64,000 nt of DNA from Fodinibius sp036381435 (GTDB taxonomy: Bacteria; Bacteroidota; Rhodothermia; Balneolales; Balneolaceae), in assembly GCA_036381435.1 (NCBI GenBank), contig DASVCW010000004.1:62001-126000 (forward strand). Direction: 5' to 3'. Shown here one piece after another: positions 26,184 through 35,186 of this stretch (position 1 is its first letter; each line of letters starts with the position of its first letter). Made by a program: the position numbers and the translations under genes. Under the pieces are notes generated by a model that saw only the letters and a program-made list of their open reading frames with translations, was not told where the DNA came from and ran no database searches.

Positions 26184-29100
26184 TCACGCTTCGGCAACCT
26201 CATCCAGTTTCACTCCCACCAAGCGGCTGATGCCCGTTTCCGGCATCGTCACGCCGTACATCATTTCAGCTTTGCCCATCGTCTTTTTATTGTGGGTGAT
26301 GATAATAAACTGCGTATCTTCGCTGAATTGCTTAATCATTGCCGCAAACCGTTCAATATTGGCATCATCAAGTGGAGCATCAACCTCATCAAGTATACAA
26401 AAAGGGGATGGCTTGACGAGATAAATGGCAAAAAGCAGCGCAATGGCAGTAAGCGTTTTTTCGCCACCTGAAAGCTGGTTGATGGTAGAAGGACGTTTAC
26501 CCTTGGGATTCGCCTTAATTTCAATCCGCGCATCCAGGGGGTCTTCAGCCTCTTCATCAATTACCAAATCACAATAATCATCTTCATTGAAAAGCGTGTG
26601 AAATACCTTTTGGAAATTTAGGCGGACTTTTTCAAAAGTGGTGTTAAAACGTTCAGTAGCCGTTTTGTTAATCTCGTTGATGGTCTCCCGTAGTTCCTCG
26701 GCAGCCTGATTTAAATCCGCAGTTTGCTCCTCATAAAAATCCAGCCGCTCTTTTTCCTCTTCATACTCTTCAATCGCCAGGGCGTTGACCTCACCGATTT
26801 TATTGAGCTTTTGCCTGAGCTCCGCGATACGCTTTTTAGCCTCTTTCGGATCAGTTTCCTCCCCCAGCTCAGCTTTAATCTGGTCCATCAGCACGCCATA
26901 AGTTTCCCAGATATGGTCGGAGAAGTTCTCAATCTGCATTTCAAACTTTTCCTTCGCCATTGCCAGGTGATGCACCAGCTCCAGGTTCACCTCTTTGCGC
27001 CGGCGGACCTCCTTCAGTTCTTTCTCAATTTCGTTGATGCGTCCACGCTGCTTGCCCGAAGATTCTTCAGCCTGCTTTAAGGCTTCATCAGCACTCTCTT
27101 TCTGCTCCTCTAAACCGGCCTTTTGTTCTTTAAGTCCGGTAACGGAATCCCGGTATTTTTCAATGCGTTCCTTCGCCTCTCCGGTTTTTTCTGAGCGCAA
27201 CTTCAGACGTTCTTTCAGGTTTTGAATACCGTCTCCGGCGCGCTTAATATCGCGCTCGTGATTTTCTACCTTATTCTTCAAATCCTGATGCTTGAGTCGG
27301 GCATCGTTGTAGCGGCCCTGGGCGATTGAGCGCTCTTCTTCCAGTTCCTGCAGCGCGTGTTTCTTTTCCTCCTGCTGCTCGTGTAAATCGCGCAGTTTTT
27401 GCTGCAACTCTTTTTGCCTGGGCTGAAGTTCGTCCAGCTCCTGCTTGGCCGATCCTTCATTATTGATCAGCGATTCCTGCCGGTTGTTCAGCTCGCCGAT
27501 ATTCTTCTCATAAATCTGTATTTTTGACTCAAAACTGTTAATCTGTTGCTCAATTTGCCGAACCGTCCGTTCTTTTTCTTTAAGCTGCTGTTCAATCTCC
27601 TGCAGGCTGATGGACTCATATTGCCCGCGAACCTTTTGAAGCTCAGCCTCAGATTGTTGAATCTTGGATGATAGCGAGCCTTCCTTCTCTTCCAGCTTTG
27701 AAATCTTGTCTTTCAGTCCAACCCGGATTCCCGCATTCTTGCTCTTGCTTCCGCTCTGTAAAAAACGATTTCCGGTGACGACTTCCCCGCCCGGAGTAAC
27801 ACCAATATTGCGGCTGCCTTTAACGGCTTGATAAGCTTTATCTACCGAATCAAAGACCAGCACGTTACCAAGTAACAATTCCTTAAGGGCAGAAAACTGA
27901 GCATCTGATTTTACATGCCCGGCTAAAGAATCAGGTTGGGTATCATAAGAATCAGACAATTGATCTAACGGAATGAAAGTAGCACGTCCTTTATCATTTT
28001 CTTTAAGCAATTTCGCGGCTTTCCGGGCGTCATCAAGCGTTTCAACCACTACAAAATTCAACGCTTCACCCAGTACTGATTCAAGGGCTACCGCGTGTTT
28101 TTCATCCGTTGATAAAATATTCGAAACGACATCGAGCAGTGAAAAATCATTCCCGTAACTTTCCAGCAAGAACTGTACACTTGATGGAAATGCTTCATTA
28201 GAATTGGCAATACCCCGAAGCAGCGAAATTTCTGACTGAACGGAATCAAGCCGGCTCTGATGGCTACGGAGTTGATCTTTCAAGTTATCCTGTTGCCCAC
28301 TTAACTGCTCACGCTGTTCCCTGCTTTGCTGAAGCTTTTCCTGCTGCTTGTCACGTTCATCAACCGATTTCTTAAGCTTCTCTGCCAGCAGCTTTTTTTC
28401 ACCGCGCAGATTGATGATTTCATCCTCCAGGTCTTCAATCTCTTCACGAATGCGAATCAGGTCGCCTTCCGTATTCTCCAGCCGCGATTCGATTTTAATG
28501 CGTCGGGTTTGCAGCTCATTCAAATCCTGATTAGCTTTAGAAAAATCCCGCTCCAGCTTGTTCAGTTTTTCCCGCTCATCCGAATACTGCTGCTGGATTT
28601 CCGCATACCGCTCTTTCGATCCCTTTAAGTTCTTATCAGCCCTTTCAAGATCCGAATCAAACGATTCCAGCTTCTTTTGGCTGCTTTCAAATACTTCGCG
28701 CAGGTCTTTCAGATCCTGCTCGCCTTGCTCAATATCTTTGGTGTACTGCTCAATTACATTTTCTTCATTAGTGATTTTCTCCCCTGTAATCTGCAAATTT
28801 GTCTCAGAATCGCGGATCTTAGAATGAAGCTGACTTACCCGCCGCTGCGCCTCCGCCTGTTTCCTTTCCTTCTCACTCAGCGCATTCCGGGCTGATTCTT
28901 CCTCGCCCTCCAGTTTTTCCGCTTTCGAAAGAATTTCCTTCTTTTCTTTATCCGCATTGCTGATGCGTTCTTTTAGCGGCTCTAACTCTTCCTGAATTTT
29001 CAGGTATTCATGCTTGTTGAGGGCTTTATCAAGATGCTCAAGCTCTTGAGTGTACTTCTTTGCTTTTTGAGCCTTTTCCGCCTGAATTTCAAGTGAGCGG

Positions 29101-29705
29101 GTTTTCTTGCGGACTTCCACCAAAATATCTTCAACCCGTTGCAAATCTTCCCGCGTTTCTTCCAGTTTACGGAAGGTTTTCTTTCGCTTGTCCTTATAGC
29201 GGGTCACTCCGGCGGCTTCTTCAAAAAGGCGGCGGCGGTCGTTATTTTTATCATTGAGAATTTCTTCCACCATCTTGAGTTCAATCACTGAATAAGCATC
29301 CGAGCTCATTCCGGTGTCCATGAAAAGCTCCATGATATCTTTCAGGCGGCACGTGGTACCGTTAATCAGGTATTTACTCTCGCCCGAGCGATAAAGACGA
29401 CGGGTGATGGTAATTTCATTGTATTCGGTGGGTAGTAACCCTTTATTGTTGACGAAAGTGAGCGAAACTTCCGACATGCCCAGTGCATTTTTCTTGGCCG
29501 TTCCGTTGAAAATAACGTTGGTCATGCTTGATGAGCGGAGAAGGGTAGGGCGCTGTTCACCCAAAACCCAGCGCATAGAATCCACGATATTAGATTTGCC
29601 GCATCCGTTAGGGCCTACAATAGCCGTGATGCCTTTGTCAAACGACACATTCGTTTTGTGAGCAAAACTTTTAAATCCCTGAAGTTCCAGTTCGGATATA
29701 TACAT
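26184..29705 (-). CDS. smc: SMC: chromosome segregation ATPase
   Basis: The protein has 1173 residues, the full length of a bacterial Smc, which organises chromosomes as a ring dimer with ScpA/ScpB. Walker A GPNGCGKSNIVDSMRWVLGE is near residues 32-51. Two long coiled coils (about 165-500 and 670-1010) flank a hinge (about 510-660; SSVQFLLESYGN, ALNFVVVETLDDARKA). The C-terminal head has signature LSGGEKTLTAIALLFAIY and Walker B FCILDEVDAPLDD. The gene stands alone; frr and others upstream are separated by repeats. Confidence 0.97.
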   Translation of the reverse strand: MYISELELQGFKSFAHKTNVSFDKGITAIVGPNGCGKSNIVDSMRWVLGEQRPTLLRSSSMTNVIFNGTAKKNALGMSEVSLTFVNNKGLLPTEYNEITITRRLYRSGESKYLINGTTCRLKDIMELFMDTGMSSDAYSVIELKMVEEILNDKNNDRRRLFEEAAGVTRYKDKRKKTFRKLEETREDLQRVEDILVEVRKKTRSLEIQAEKAQKAKKYTQELEHLDKALNKHEYLKIQEELEPLKERISNADKEKKEILSKAEKLEGEEESARNALSEKERKQAEAQRRVSQLHSKIRDSETNLQITGEKITNEENVIEQYTKDIEQGEQDLKDLREVFESSQKKLESFDSDLERADKNLKGSKERYAEIQQQYSDEREKLNKLERDFSKANQDLNELQTRRIKIESRLENTEGDLIRIREEIEDLEDEIINLRGEKKLLAEKLKKSVDERDKQQEKLQQSREQREQLSGQQDNLKDQLRSHQSRLDSVQSEISLLRGIANSNEAFPSSVQFLLESYGNDFSLLDVVSNILSTDEKHAVALESVLGEALNFVVVETLDDARKAAKLLKENDKGRATFIPLDQLSDSYDTQPDSLAGHVKSDAQFSALKELLLGNVLVFDSVDKAYQAVKGSRNIGVTPGGEVVTGNRFLQSGSKSKNAGIRVGLKDKISKLEEKEGSLSSKIQQSEAELQKVRGQYESISLQEIEQQLKEKERTVRQIEQQINSFESKIQIYEKNIGELNNRQESLINNEGSAKQELDELQPRQKELQQKLRDLHEQQEEKKHALQELEEERSIAQGRYNDARLKHQDLKNKVENHERDIKRAGDGIQNLKERLKLRSEKTGEAKERIEKYRDSVTGLKEQKAGLEEQKESADEALKQAEESSGKQRGRINEIEKELKEVRRRKEVNLELVHHLAMAKEKFEMQIENFSDHIWETYGVLMDQIKAELGEETDPKEAKKRIAELRQKLNKIGEVNALAIEEYEEEKERLDFYEEQTADLNQAAEELRETINEINKTATERFNTTFEKVRLNFQKVFHTLFNEDDYCDLVIDEEAEDPLDARIEIKANPKGKRPSTINQLSGGEKTLTAIALLFAIYLVKPSPFCILDEVDAPLDDANIERFAAMIKQFSEDTQFIIITHNKKTMGKAEMMYGVTMPETGISRLVGVKLDEVAEA

Positions 29706-29710
29706 ACATT

Positions 29711-29840
29711 TTGTTAATTAGTTATTTGTTATTAGTGATTTGGCTTCAACTAATAACTAATAACCTATGAACCAATAACAATTTATACCGTCATTATTTA
29801 CTCGCACCGTCGCTCTGCGGCGCTGAGCGACGGAACAAGT
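29711..29840. repeat. Intergenic inverted repeats between frr and smc
   Basis: The arms gttaattagttatttgttat and ctaataactaataaccta face each other (29711-29780). They are followed by a small palindrome of the type accgtcgctctgcggcgctg. The ttattagttatt type recurs at 33517-33587 and, more loosely, at 52005-52066. Confidence 0.45.
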
Positions 29841-29909
29841 AAAACTAAGCCTGAATGTATAAATTTGAAACGTTTGTTGTTTCTAACATTCGAATTTTGG
29901 ATTTCGAAT

Positions 29910-30479
29910 TTAAACCGTCATAATTTCTTTTTCCTTGTGCTCCAGAAGTTCATCCACTTTTTTAGTATGACTATCGGTAATTTTCTGAATTTCTTCCTCA
30001 GCCTCATACTTTGAATCTTCGGGCAATGATTCGCTGTCAACTTTTTTCTTAATCAGGTCATTAGCATCACGTCGCGTATTGCGGATAGAAATACGTGTAT
30101 CTTCCGAAATTTGCTTCACCCGTTTAACCAAGTCCTTGCGCCGTTCTTCAGAAAGGATAGGCAGGGGAATACGAATCAGATTTCCGTCATTATTTGGGTT
30201 TAACCCAAGTCCCGAAGCCATAATAGCCTTTTCAATATTTTCCAGCGCTGACTGGTCAAAAGGCTGAACCGTCAGCAACCGGGCTTCGGGCGCACTAACA
30301 TTGGCAAGCTGATTTAAGGGCGTTTGAGCCCCGTAATAATCGACCTTAATGCCATCCAGCAGTGCAGGCTGAGCCTTTCCCGCCCGTATGTGAGATAATT
30401 CTTTTTTATAGAATGAAATAGCTTCATTCATCTTCGTATCCGTTGAATCAATAATAGCTTGTAACTCTTGTGGTATCAT
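29910..30479 (-). CDS. frr: Ribosome recycling factor
   Basis: Frr splits post-termination ribosomes with EF-G. The 189 residues match family length. Motifs include AGKAQPALLDGIKVDYYGAQTPL, LLTVQPFDQSALENIEKAI, SGLGLNPNNDGNLIRIPLP and SEERRKDLVKRVKQISE, plus the helical C-terminus. It lies downstream of pyrH on the same strand, in the usual rpsB-tsf-pyrH-frr order, but a 250-base repeat-filled spacer separates it from pyrH. Confidence 0.97.
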   Translation of the reverse strand: MIPQELQAIIDSTDTKMNEAISFYKKELSHIRAGKAQPALLDGIKVDYYGAQTPLNQLANVSAPEARLLTVQPFDQSALENIEKAIMASGLGLNPNNDGNLIRIPLPILSEERRKDLVKRVKQISEDTRISIRNTRRDANDLIKKKVDSESLPEDSKYEAEEEIQKITDSHTKKVDELLEHKEKEIMTV

Positions 30480-30727
30480 TGTCTTAAAAAATGTGTTAAT
30501 CGTTAACTGTGTTCAGCAATTGAGCTTTCCAATCAAACTAAGCATCGTTTATACTCAGAAAGAGAGCCATATAAAATCCCTGTTCGGTTATCTCTCCGTC
30601 CGTCGGACGGGAGAGATGCTTCCCCCTTCCGCCGAAGGCGTGCCTATGGCAGAAGGGGGCGCAGGGGGATGACCTTTTTTGAAATAGAGTGTGGATTCAA
30701 CGTTCTATATCCACTTCAAAAATGAAT
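30480..30727. repeat. Spacer between pyrH and frr with a partial G/C-rich repeat
   Basis: The segment 30590-30674 holds tccgtcggacgg palindromes and ends gaagggggcgcagggggatg, identical in type to one terminus of the element at 21850-22048. The other end is rearranged (tcccccttccgccgaagg), so this is a truncated or hybrid copy. Confidence 0.5.
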
Positions 30728-31462
30728 TTAAGAAATCTTGGTATCTTCCCAAACTACTGTTGAACCGATTGAATCATCACCCATTAGCAATTTTTCCAAA
30801 TTACCGGCAATATTCATATTAAAAACAATGATAGGCGTCTCATTCTCCCGGCAAAGGGTGAAGGCAGTTAAATCCATAATTGAAAGGCGTCGTTCGAGCA
30901 CTTCATCACCGGTGATAGTACTGAATTTCTTCGCATCGGGATTTTTCTCAGGATCAGCGTCAAAAATACCGTCAACCCGTGTTCCTTTAAGAATTACATC
31001 GGCTTCGATTTCAATAGCACGGAGTGAAGCGGCGGTATCAGTCGTAAAGTAGGGATTTCCCGTTCCGGCTCCGAAAATGATAACACGTCCCTTTTCAAGG
31101 TGCCGGATGGCACGCCGGCGAATGTAAGGTTCAGCAATTTCTTCCATTCGGATGGCAGACATCAACCGGGTTTGCACTCCTTTTCGTTCGAGCGCGTCTT
31201 GTAGGGCCATGCTATTAATCATTGTTGCGAGCATTCCCATATAGTCACCCTGCACGCGGTCCATACCTTCAGTGGCACCTTTCACCCCGCGAAAAATATT
31301 GCCGCCGCCAACAACTACCGAAACTTCAAAACCTTCATCATGTGCTGCCTTAATTTCATTGGCATACTGGGTGAGAATGTCGCCGTCAATGCCATGTCCT
31401 TGTTCTCCTAAAAGCGCTTCCCCACTAAGTTTTAGTAAGACCCTTGTATATTTTTTCGCCAC
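30728..31462 (-). CDS. pyrH: UMP kinase
   Basis: PyrH phosphorylates UMP to UDP and belongs to the amino-acid-kinase fold. The 244 residues from a GTG start show VLLKLSGEALLGEQGHGID, VVVGGGNIFRG, the GTP/UTP-regulated core FGAGTGNPYFTTDTAASLRA, and VILKGTRVDGIFDADP. It follows tsf on the same strand with a terminator between, so it may have its own promoter. Confidence 0.97.
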   Translation of the reverse strand: MAKKYTRVLLKLSGEALLGEQGHGIDGDILTQYANEIKAAHDEGFEVSVVVGGGNIFRGVKGATEGMDRVQGDYMGMLATMINSMALQDALERKGVQTRLMSAIRMEEIAEPYIRRRAIRHLEKGRVIIFGAGTGNPYFTTDTAASLRAIEIEADVILKGTRVDGIFDADPEKNPDAKKFSTITGDEVLERRLSIMDLTAFTLCRENETPIIVFNMNIAGNLEKLLMGDDSIGSTVVWEDTKIS

Positions 31463-31508
31463 TTTATTATCCTAATTAAAATGAGATGGTGTACTGCCGA
31501 AAGTGTTA

Positions 31509-31580
31509 GACCTGACAGCGTGCCGGTGAATTTCCGGTTCCTGTCAGAGTCTTTGGAAAAGCAACGCTGTCAGGTCCGCA
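31509..31580. repeat. Inverted repeat in the tsf-pyrH spacer
   Basis: ACCTGACAGCG (from 31509) faces CGCTGTCAGGT (to about 31580), with a third related unit cctgtcaga between. It is an intergenic palindromic repeat of unknown role. Confidence 0.5.
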
Positions 31581-31626
31581 GGCGGACGCTTACAGGTTGT
31601 TTTCCAATTTAAAATCCCTTAAGCAT

Positions 31627-31660
31627 AAAAAAAAGGCTACCGAATTGGTAGCCTTTTTTC
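31627..31660. terminator. Strong bidirectional terminator after tsf
   Basis: GGCTACC (31635-31641) and GGTAGCC (31647-31653) form a perfect stem, preceded by eight A and followed by six T. It lies 12 bases past the tsf stop on the minus strand. Confidence 0.9.
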
Positions 31661-31672
31661 AGAAACCGTTAC

Positions 31673-32506
31673 TTACGATTCTTCTCCAAGCTGAAGCCGA
31701 TGGAATGACTTTACCAGGGGAGTATCGCTTTTTTTCAAATACTCCTGAACAGACAAGCTGTTGTCTTTAACAAACTTTTGTTCCAGCAAAACGCGTTCTT
31801 CATAAAATCGGCGCAGTTTGCCTTTAGACGCTTTTTCAGCAATTTCCTCCGGTTTGCCTTCATTCAATAGCTGCTCTTTGGCAATTTCAAGCTCGTGTTC
31901 AACAACCGAGCTGTCAACCTCTTCACGGGTCACAGCAATAGGTTTCATCGCCGCAACCTGCATGGCTACATCTTTGCCAATCTCTTTATCACTAACATCA
32001 CCTTCAAATTCAATAAGAACACCTAATTGGTTACCCGGGTGAATGTAAGAAATAAACTGGCCTTCCGATTTAGCCAAAACCACACGACTGACTTCAATCT
32101 TTTCACCGATTTTACTGACCATATCCTTCAAGTGATCGCCAACGGTAAGTCCGTCAACTTTTGCTTTAAGAAGCTCATCAACAGAATCAATTTCTTCTTC
32201 AAAGGCTACATTTAAAAATTGTTCGGTCTGTTTTTGGAAATCTTCGTTTCGAGCTACAAAATCGGTTTCGCAATTAATTTCCAAAGCGGCCGCTTTAGTG
32301 CCGTCATCACTCACGCGGGTGACGATCAGCCCTTGGTTAGCGTCGCGGTCAGCCCGTTTTTCAGAAAGTTTTTGTCCTTTTTTGCGGAGAATTTCAATCG
32401 CTTTGTCGAAATCGCCGTCGGCTTCCTGAAGGGCTTTTTTGCAATCCATCATGCCCGCTCCGGTCTGCTCGCGCAGTTCTTTTACGTCTTTTGCAGAAAT
32501 ACTCAT
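31673..32506 (-). CDS. tsf: Elongation factor Ts
   Basis: EF-Ts recycles EF-Tu by nucleotide exchange. Its 277 residues start with the UBA-like domain VKELREQTGAGMMDCKKALQEADGDFD, followed by ALEINCETDFVARNEDF and the core region, with a typical HPGNQLGVLIEFEG segment. It lies directly downstream of rpsB on the minus strand with a 59-base gap, forming the classic rpsB-tsf operon, and ends at a strong terminator. Confidence 0.97.
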   Translation of the reverse strand: MSISAKDVKELREQTGAGMMDCKKALQEADGDFDKAIEILRKKGQKLSEKRADRDANQGLIVTRVSDDGTKAAALEINCETDFVARNEDFQKQTEQFLNVAFEEEIDSVDELLKAKVDGLTVGDHLKDMVSKIGEKIEVSRVVLAKSEGQFISYIHPGNQLGVLIEFEGDVSDKEIGKDVAMQVAAMKPIAVTREEVDSSVVEHELEIAKEQLLNEGKPEEIAEKASKGKLRRFYEERVLLEQKFVKDNSLSVQEYLKKSDTPLVKSFHRLQLGEES

Positions 32507-32565
32507 GGTCGAGTTACGCTGTTTAATTTTGTTGTTTTATTTAAAAAGGATGAAATGAAAAATGC

Positions 32566-33399
32566 TTACTCTTCTTCGTCAGAAGACTCCTGATCTTTCT
32601 TTCTTCGTCGTGATCGGCGTTTGCCGGTAGCCTTTTTCTTAGGCTTCACTTTTTCTGCCTTCGTTGCTTCTTCGGCCGCCTGCTCAAGCATTTCTTCTTC
32701 ATTCTGAGCTTCCCGTTCAGCATTTCCTTCAATAATAGCGTCCGCTATTGAAGCAGAAATAAGCTGGATCGTTCGGGCAGAATCATCATTGCAAGGCACA
32801 ATATAATCAGGAATATCGGGATCACTGTTTGTATCGACCATTGCAATGATCGGAAGGTTAAGCTTCACAGCCTCGTTAACAGCGATGTGCTCTTTAATAG
32901 TATCCACAACGAAAACGGCACCGGGCAGGTGATTCATGTTGGAAATACCGCCGAGTGTTTGCTCCAGCTTTTCGTGCTCGCGGTCAAGCATCAGGGTTTC
33001 TTTTTTGGTAAGCTCTTCATACGTACCGTCTTCCCGCATCCGATCAATTTCCTCCATTCGGGAAATGCTTTTCTTTACGGTTGAAAAGTTGGTAAGCATA
33101 CCGCCAAGCCAGCGATGGGTAACAAAAGGCATTCCGCAACGGATGGCTTCGGTTTTAATGATGTCCTGAGACTGCTTTTTGGTACCTACAAAAAGGATGG
33201 TTTTCCCCGCACGGGCAAGTTTAGCCACTTCATCCAGCGCTTCCTGGAAAAATTTTTGGGTCTTTTTGAGATCTATGATGTGAATTCCGTTTCGCTCCAT
33301 GAAGATAAATTCCTTCATTTTGGGATTCCATCGGCGGGTAAGGTGCCCGAAATGAGCACCGGATTTTAACAGTTTTTCTAAATCAGGTGTAGTTGGCAT
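32566..33399 (-). CDS. rpsB: Ribosomal protein S2
   Basis: The product has 277 residues. Family motifs: LLKSGAHFGHLTRRWNPKM at the start, RNGIHIIDLKKTQ, ILFVGTKKQSQDII, HRWLGGMLTNF, and LPIIAMVDTNSDPD with IPCN-type ending PCNDDSARTI. The last 45 residues are a charged Lys/Glu-rich tail (KPKKKATGKRRSRRRKKD) beyond the core fold. It is the first gene of rpsB-tsf. Confidence 0.97.
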   Translation of the reverse strand: MPTTPDLEKLLKSGAHFGHLTRRWNPKMKEFIFMERNGIHIIDLKKTQKFFQEALDEVAKLARAGKTILFVGTKKQSQDIIKTEAIRCGMPFVTHRWLGGMLTNFSTVKKSISRMEEIDRMREDGTYEELTKKETLMLDREHEKLEQTLGGISNMNHLPGAVFVVDTIKEHIAVNEAVKLNLPIIAMVDTNSDPDIPDYIVPCNDDSARTIQLISASIADAIIEGNAEREAQNEEEMLEQAAEEATKAEKVKPKKKATGKRRSRRRKKDQESSDEEE

Positions 33400-33516
33400 A
33401 GGTTTGATTTGTTTTTGAGTTTATCCTCTATACAGGTCATACCGGGCGCTAATCCACTCCGTTTGAAATGAACACTCGGCGCGCAGGTCGCTGTATATGT
33501 GTGATTAATGTATTGA

Positions 33517-33587
33517 CTAATAGTTATCTGTTATTCGTTTCTCCCTTTTATAAAGGGCAACACGAATAACAAATAACCAATAACGAA
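33517..33587. repeat. Intergenic inverted repeat between rpsI and rpsB
   Basis: The arms actaatagttatctgttatt and aacaaataaccaataacgaa flank a smaller ctccctttt / aaagggc hairpin. The element ends at the rpsI stop and may terminate it. Confidence 0.5.
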
Positions 33588-33974
33588 TTATCGTTTCGAG
33601 AACTGAGACTTCTTACGTGCTCCGGGCTGTCCGTATTTTTTACGTTCAACCATGCGGTCGTCACGGGTAAGCAGCTGATGCTCTTTCAATACGCCGTGCC
33701 ACTCCTCATTGTGATCATCAAGAGCGCGAGCCAGTGCATGCTGAATAGCACCCGACTGACCGGTAATGCCGCCGCCACGAACTGTTACCTTGATGTCAAA
33801 CTGACCATCAGATTCAGTAACTTCAAGGGGCAGTGATGCAACATTACGATGCGCCTGCGTGCTGAAATAATCATCCAGTTCCTTGTTGTTTACTAAGAAG
33901 TTCCCCGATCCGGGTTGAATGTAGAGTCGTGCAGTAGAAGTTTTTCTTCTTCCGATGAAATTTTTCTGTTCCAT
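33588..33974 (-). CDS. rpsI: Ribosomal protein S9
   Basis: The product has 128 residues and ends in the invariant KKYGQPGARKKSQFSKR tail that reaches the ribosomal P site. GRRKTSTARLYIQPGSG near the start and VRGGGITGQSGAIQHALARAL are family signatures. It follows rplM by 6 bases in the standard L13-S9 operon. Confidence 0.97.
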   Translation of the reverse strand: MEQKNFIGRRKTSTARLYIQPGSGNFLVNNKELDDYFSTQAHRNVASLPLEVTESDGQFDIKVTVRGGGITGQSGAIQHALARALDDHNEEWHGVLKEHQLLTRDDRMVERKKYGQPGARKKSQFSKR

Positions 33975-33980
33975 TCGTAA

Positions 33981-34424
33981 TTAAAGCTCGATTTTTTCAG
34001 GTTGTTGTGCTTCTTGCTGATGAACCGGACCCGCATAAACCCGAAGGTTAGTCATAAGCTTATTGCTCAGCTTATTCTTCGGTAACATCCCTTTCACAGC
34101 GTTTTCAACAAGGAATGTCGGTTTTTTGTCCAGCATATCTTCTGCCGAAGTGAACCGCTCGCCACCGGGAAAACCGGTGTGACGAAAGTATTCTTTTTGC
34201 TGCATCTTATTGCCTGTCAAATTCACTTTAGCGGCATTAATTACAACAACATTGTCTCCGGTATCCATGTGGGGAGTGAAGGTTGGTTTATGCTTGCCTC
34301 TCAGGTAAGTGGCTACTTTTGTAGCAACTCGTCCCAGAGAATGCCCTTCGGCATCAACAAGAACCCATTTCTTTTTGATATCTCCCGCCTTGGCGGAGTA
34401 GGTCTTGTAACTGTTTGTATTCAC
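33981..34424 (-). CDS. rplM: Ribosomal protein L13
   Basis: The product has 147 residues and starts at GTG 34424. Motifs: KKWVLVDAEGHSLGRVATKVATYLRGKHKP, TPHMDTGDNVVVINAAKV, and YFRHTGFPGG, with AVKGMLPKNKLS and the C-terminal LRVYAGPVHQQEAQ. It is the first gene of rplM-rpsI. Confidence 0.97.
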   Translation of the reverse strand: MNTNSYKTYSAKAGDIKKKWVLVDAEGHSLGRVATKVATYLRGKHKPTFTPHMDTGDNVVVINAAKVNLTGNKMQQKEYFRHTGFPGGERFTSAEDMLDKKPTFLVENAVKGMLPKNKLSNKLMTNLRVYAGPVHQQEAQQPEKIEL

Positions 34425-34464
34425 GGTAAAACTTGTTTAAAAATTGCTTTTGTATGAAGTTCCG

Positions 34465-34494
34465 CAAAATAGGCTTATTTAAATCCATTTGCAA
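34465..34494 (-). promoter_or_regulatory. Possible Bacteroidota-type promoter of rplM
   Basis: On the minus strand TTG (34494-34492) is followed after 20 bases by TATTTTG (34471-34465), close to the Bacteroidota pattern TTTG, about 19 bases, TAnnTTTG. It lies about 40 bases before the rplM start. The match is imperfect. Confidence 0.3.
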
Positions 34495-35186
34495 CGGCAG
34501 AAGTATGAAAAATTTTGAGCCCTGTAGGATAGGTATCCTGCCCGTCAAATAATGATTTAAGAACAAAGATTAACGATCAACGATTTAGGATGTAAGACAA
34601 TCAAATCTAAAATCTCAATCGCTAATCCTTGTTCTGCAATCCCCTTTGAGTGCTATTGGGGTTATCATTATCGGACAAGCTGCCCGACCTACCTTTTCAA
34701 AAACTGGCGCAAGCGTCTCGTTTGTGCCGGTAGGTTGCAATTTAGACTCAGGTGCCTGGCACCTTGCCTTAGGCAAATGCAGTCAACTATCCGGCGCAAT
34801 CTACTTCCAATATCATTGCGTTCACCCTGAACTTGCTTTAGAATCTATAGGAGCAATTTTAAAGCTTACTGTGATCTTTGTAGGACAGGCATCTTGCCCG
34901 TCACATAATGTTAAAGTGAGTTGCGCTCCCGCTTTGTCGTTCAGGAGTAGAGCTCCCTCACAGCGCAATAATTGTAGATCGAGATTTATCTCGGCTGACT
35001 ATTTCTATGATCAATACTTCTCGGAATAAATGTCGAGCTACAAGTGTAAAGATTTATAGATGTCGGGCAAGATGCCCGACCTACATTTCATTACGCTTTT
35101 CTCTAAAATTAATTGTAAATTTGAAGCGCTAAAAAAGGATGCATAGATTTTAGAAACCAAGTTTTAACCAGAAAGGCAAGAACCAG
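34495..35186. repeat. Repeat-rich intergenic region between rplM and acnA
   Basis: About 690 bases without a credible gene. At least four copies of a taggacaggcatcttgcccg-type palindrome are visible (near 34525, 34672, 34884 and 35062-35085), along with gcgcaagcgtctcgtttgtg near 34706 and gtgcctggcaccttgcctta near 34751. It looks like an accumulation site for several small repeat families. The acnA promoter must lie near its right end; none is clear. Confidence 0.5.

Noticed and set aside
34646..35029. 127-codon open frame in the rplM-acnA spacer
   Set aside because: It is assembled from intergenic palindromic repeats that recur elsewhere in non-coding DNA.
34495..35186. CRISPR array in the repeat-rich rplM-acnA spacer
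   Set aside because: The repeats are palindromes of several families with irregular spacing and no uniform spacers, and no cas gene is present.
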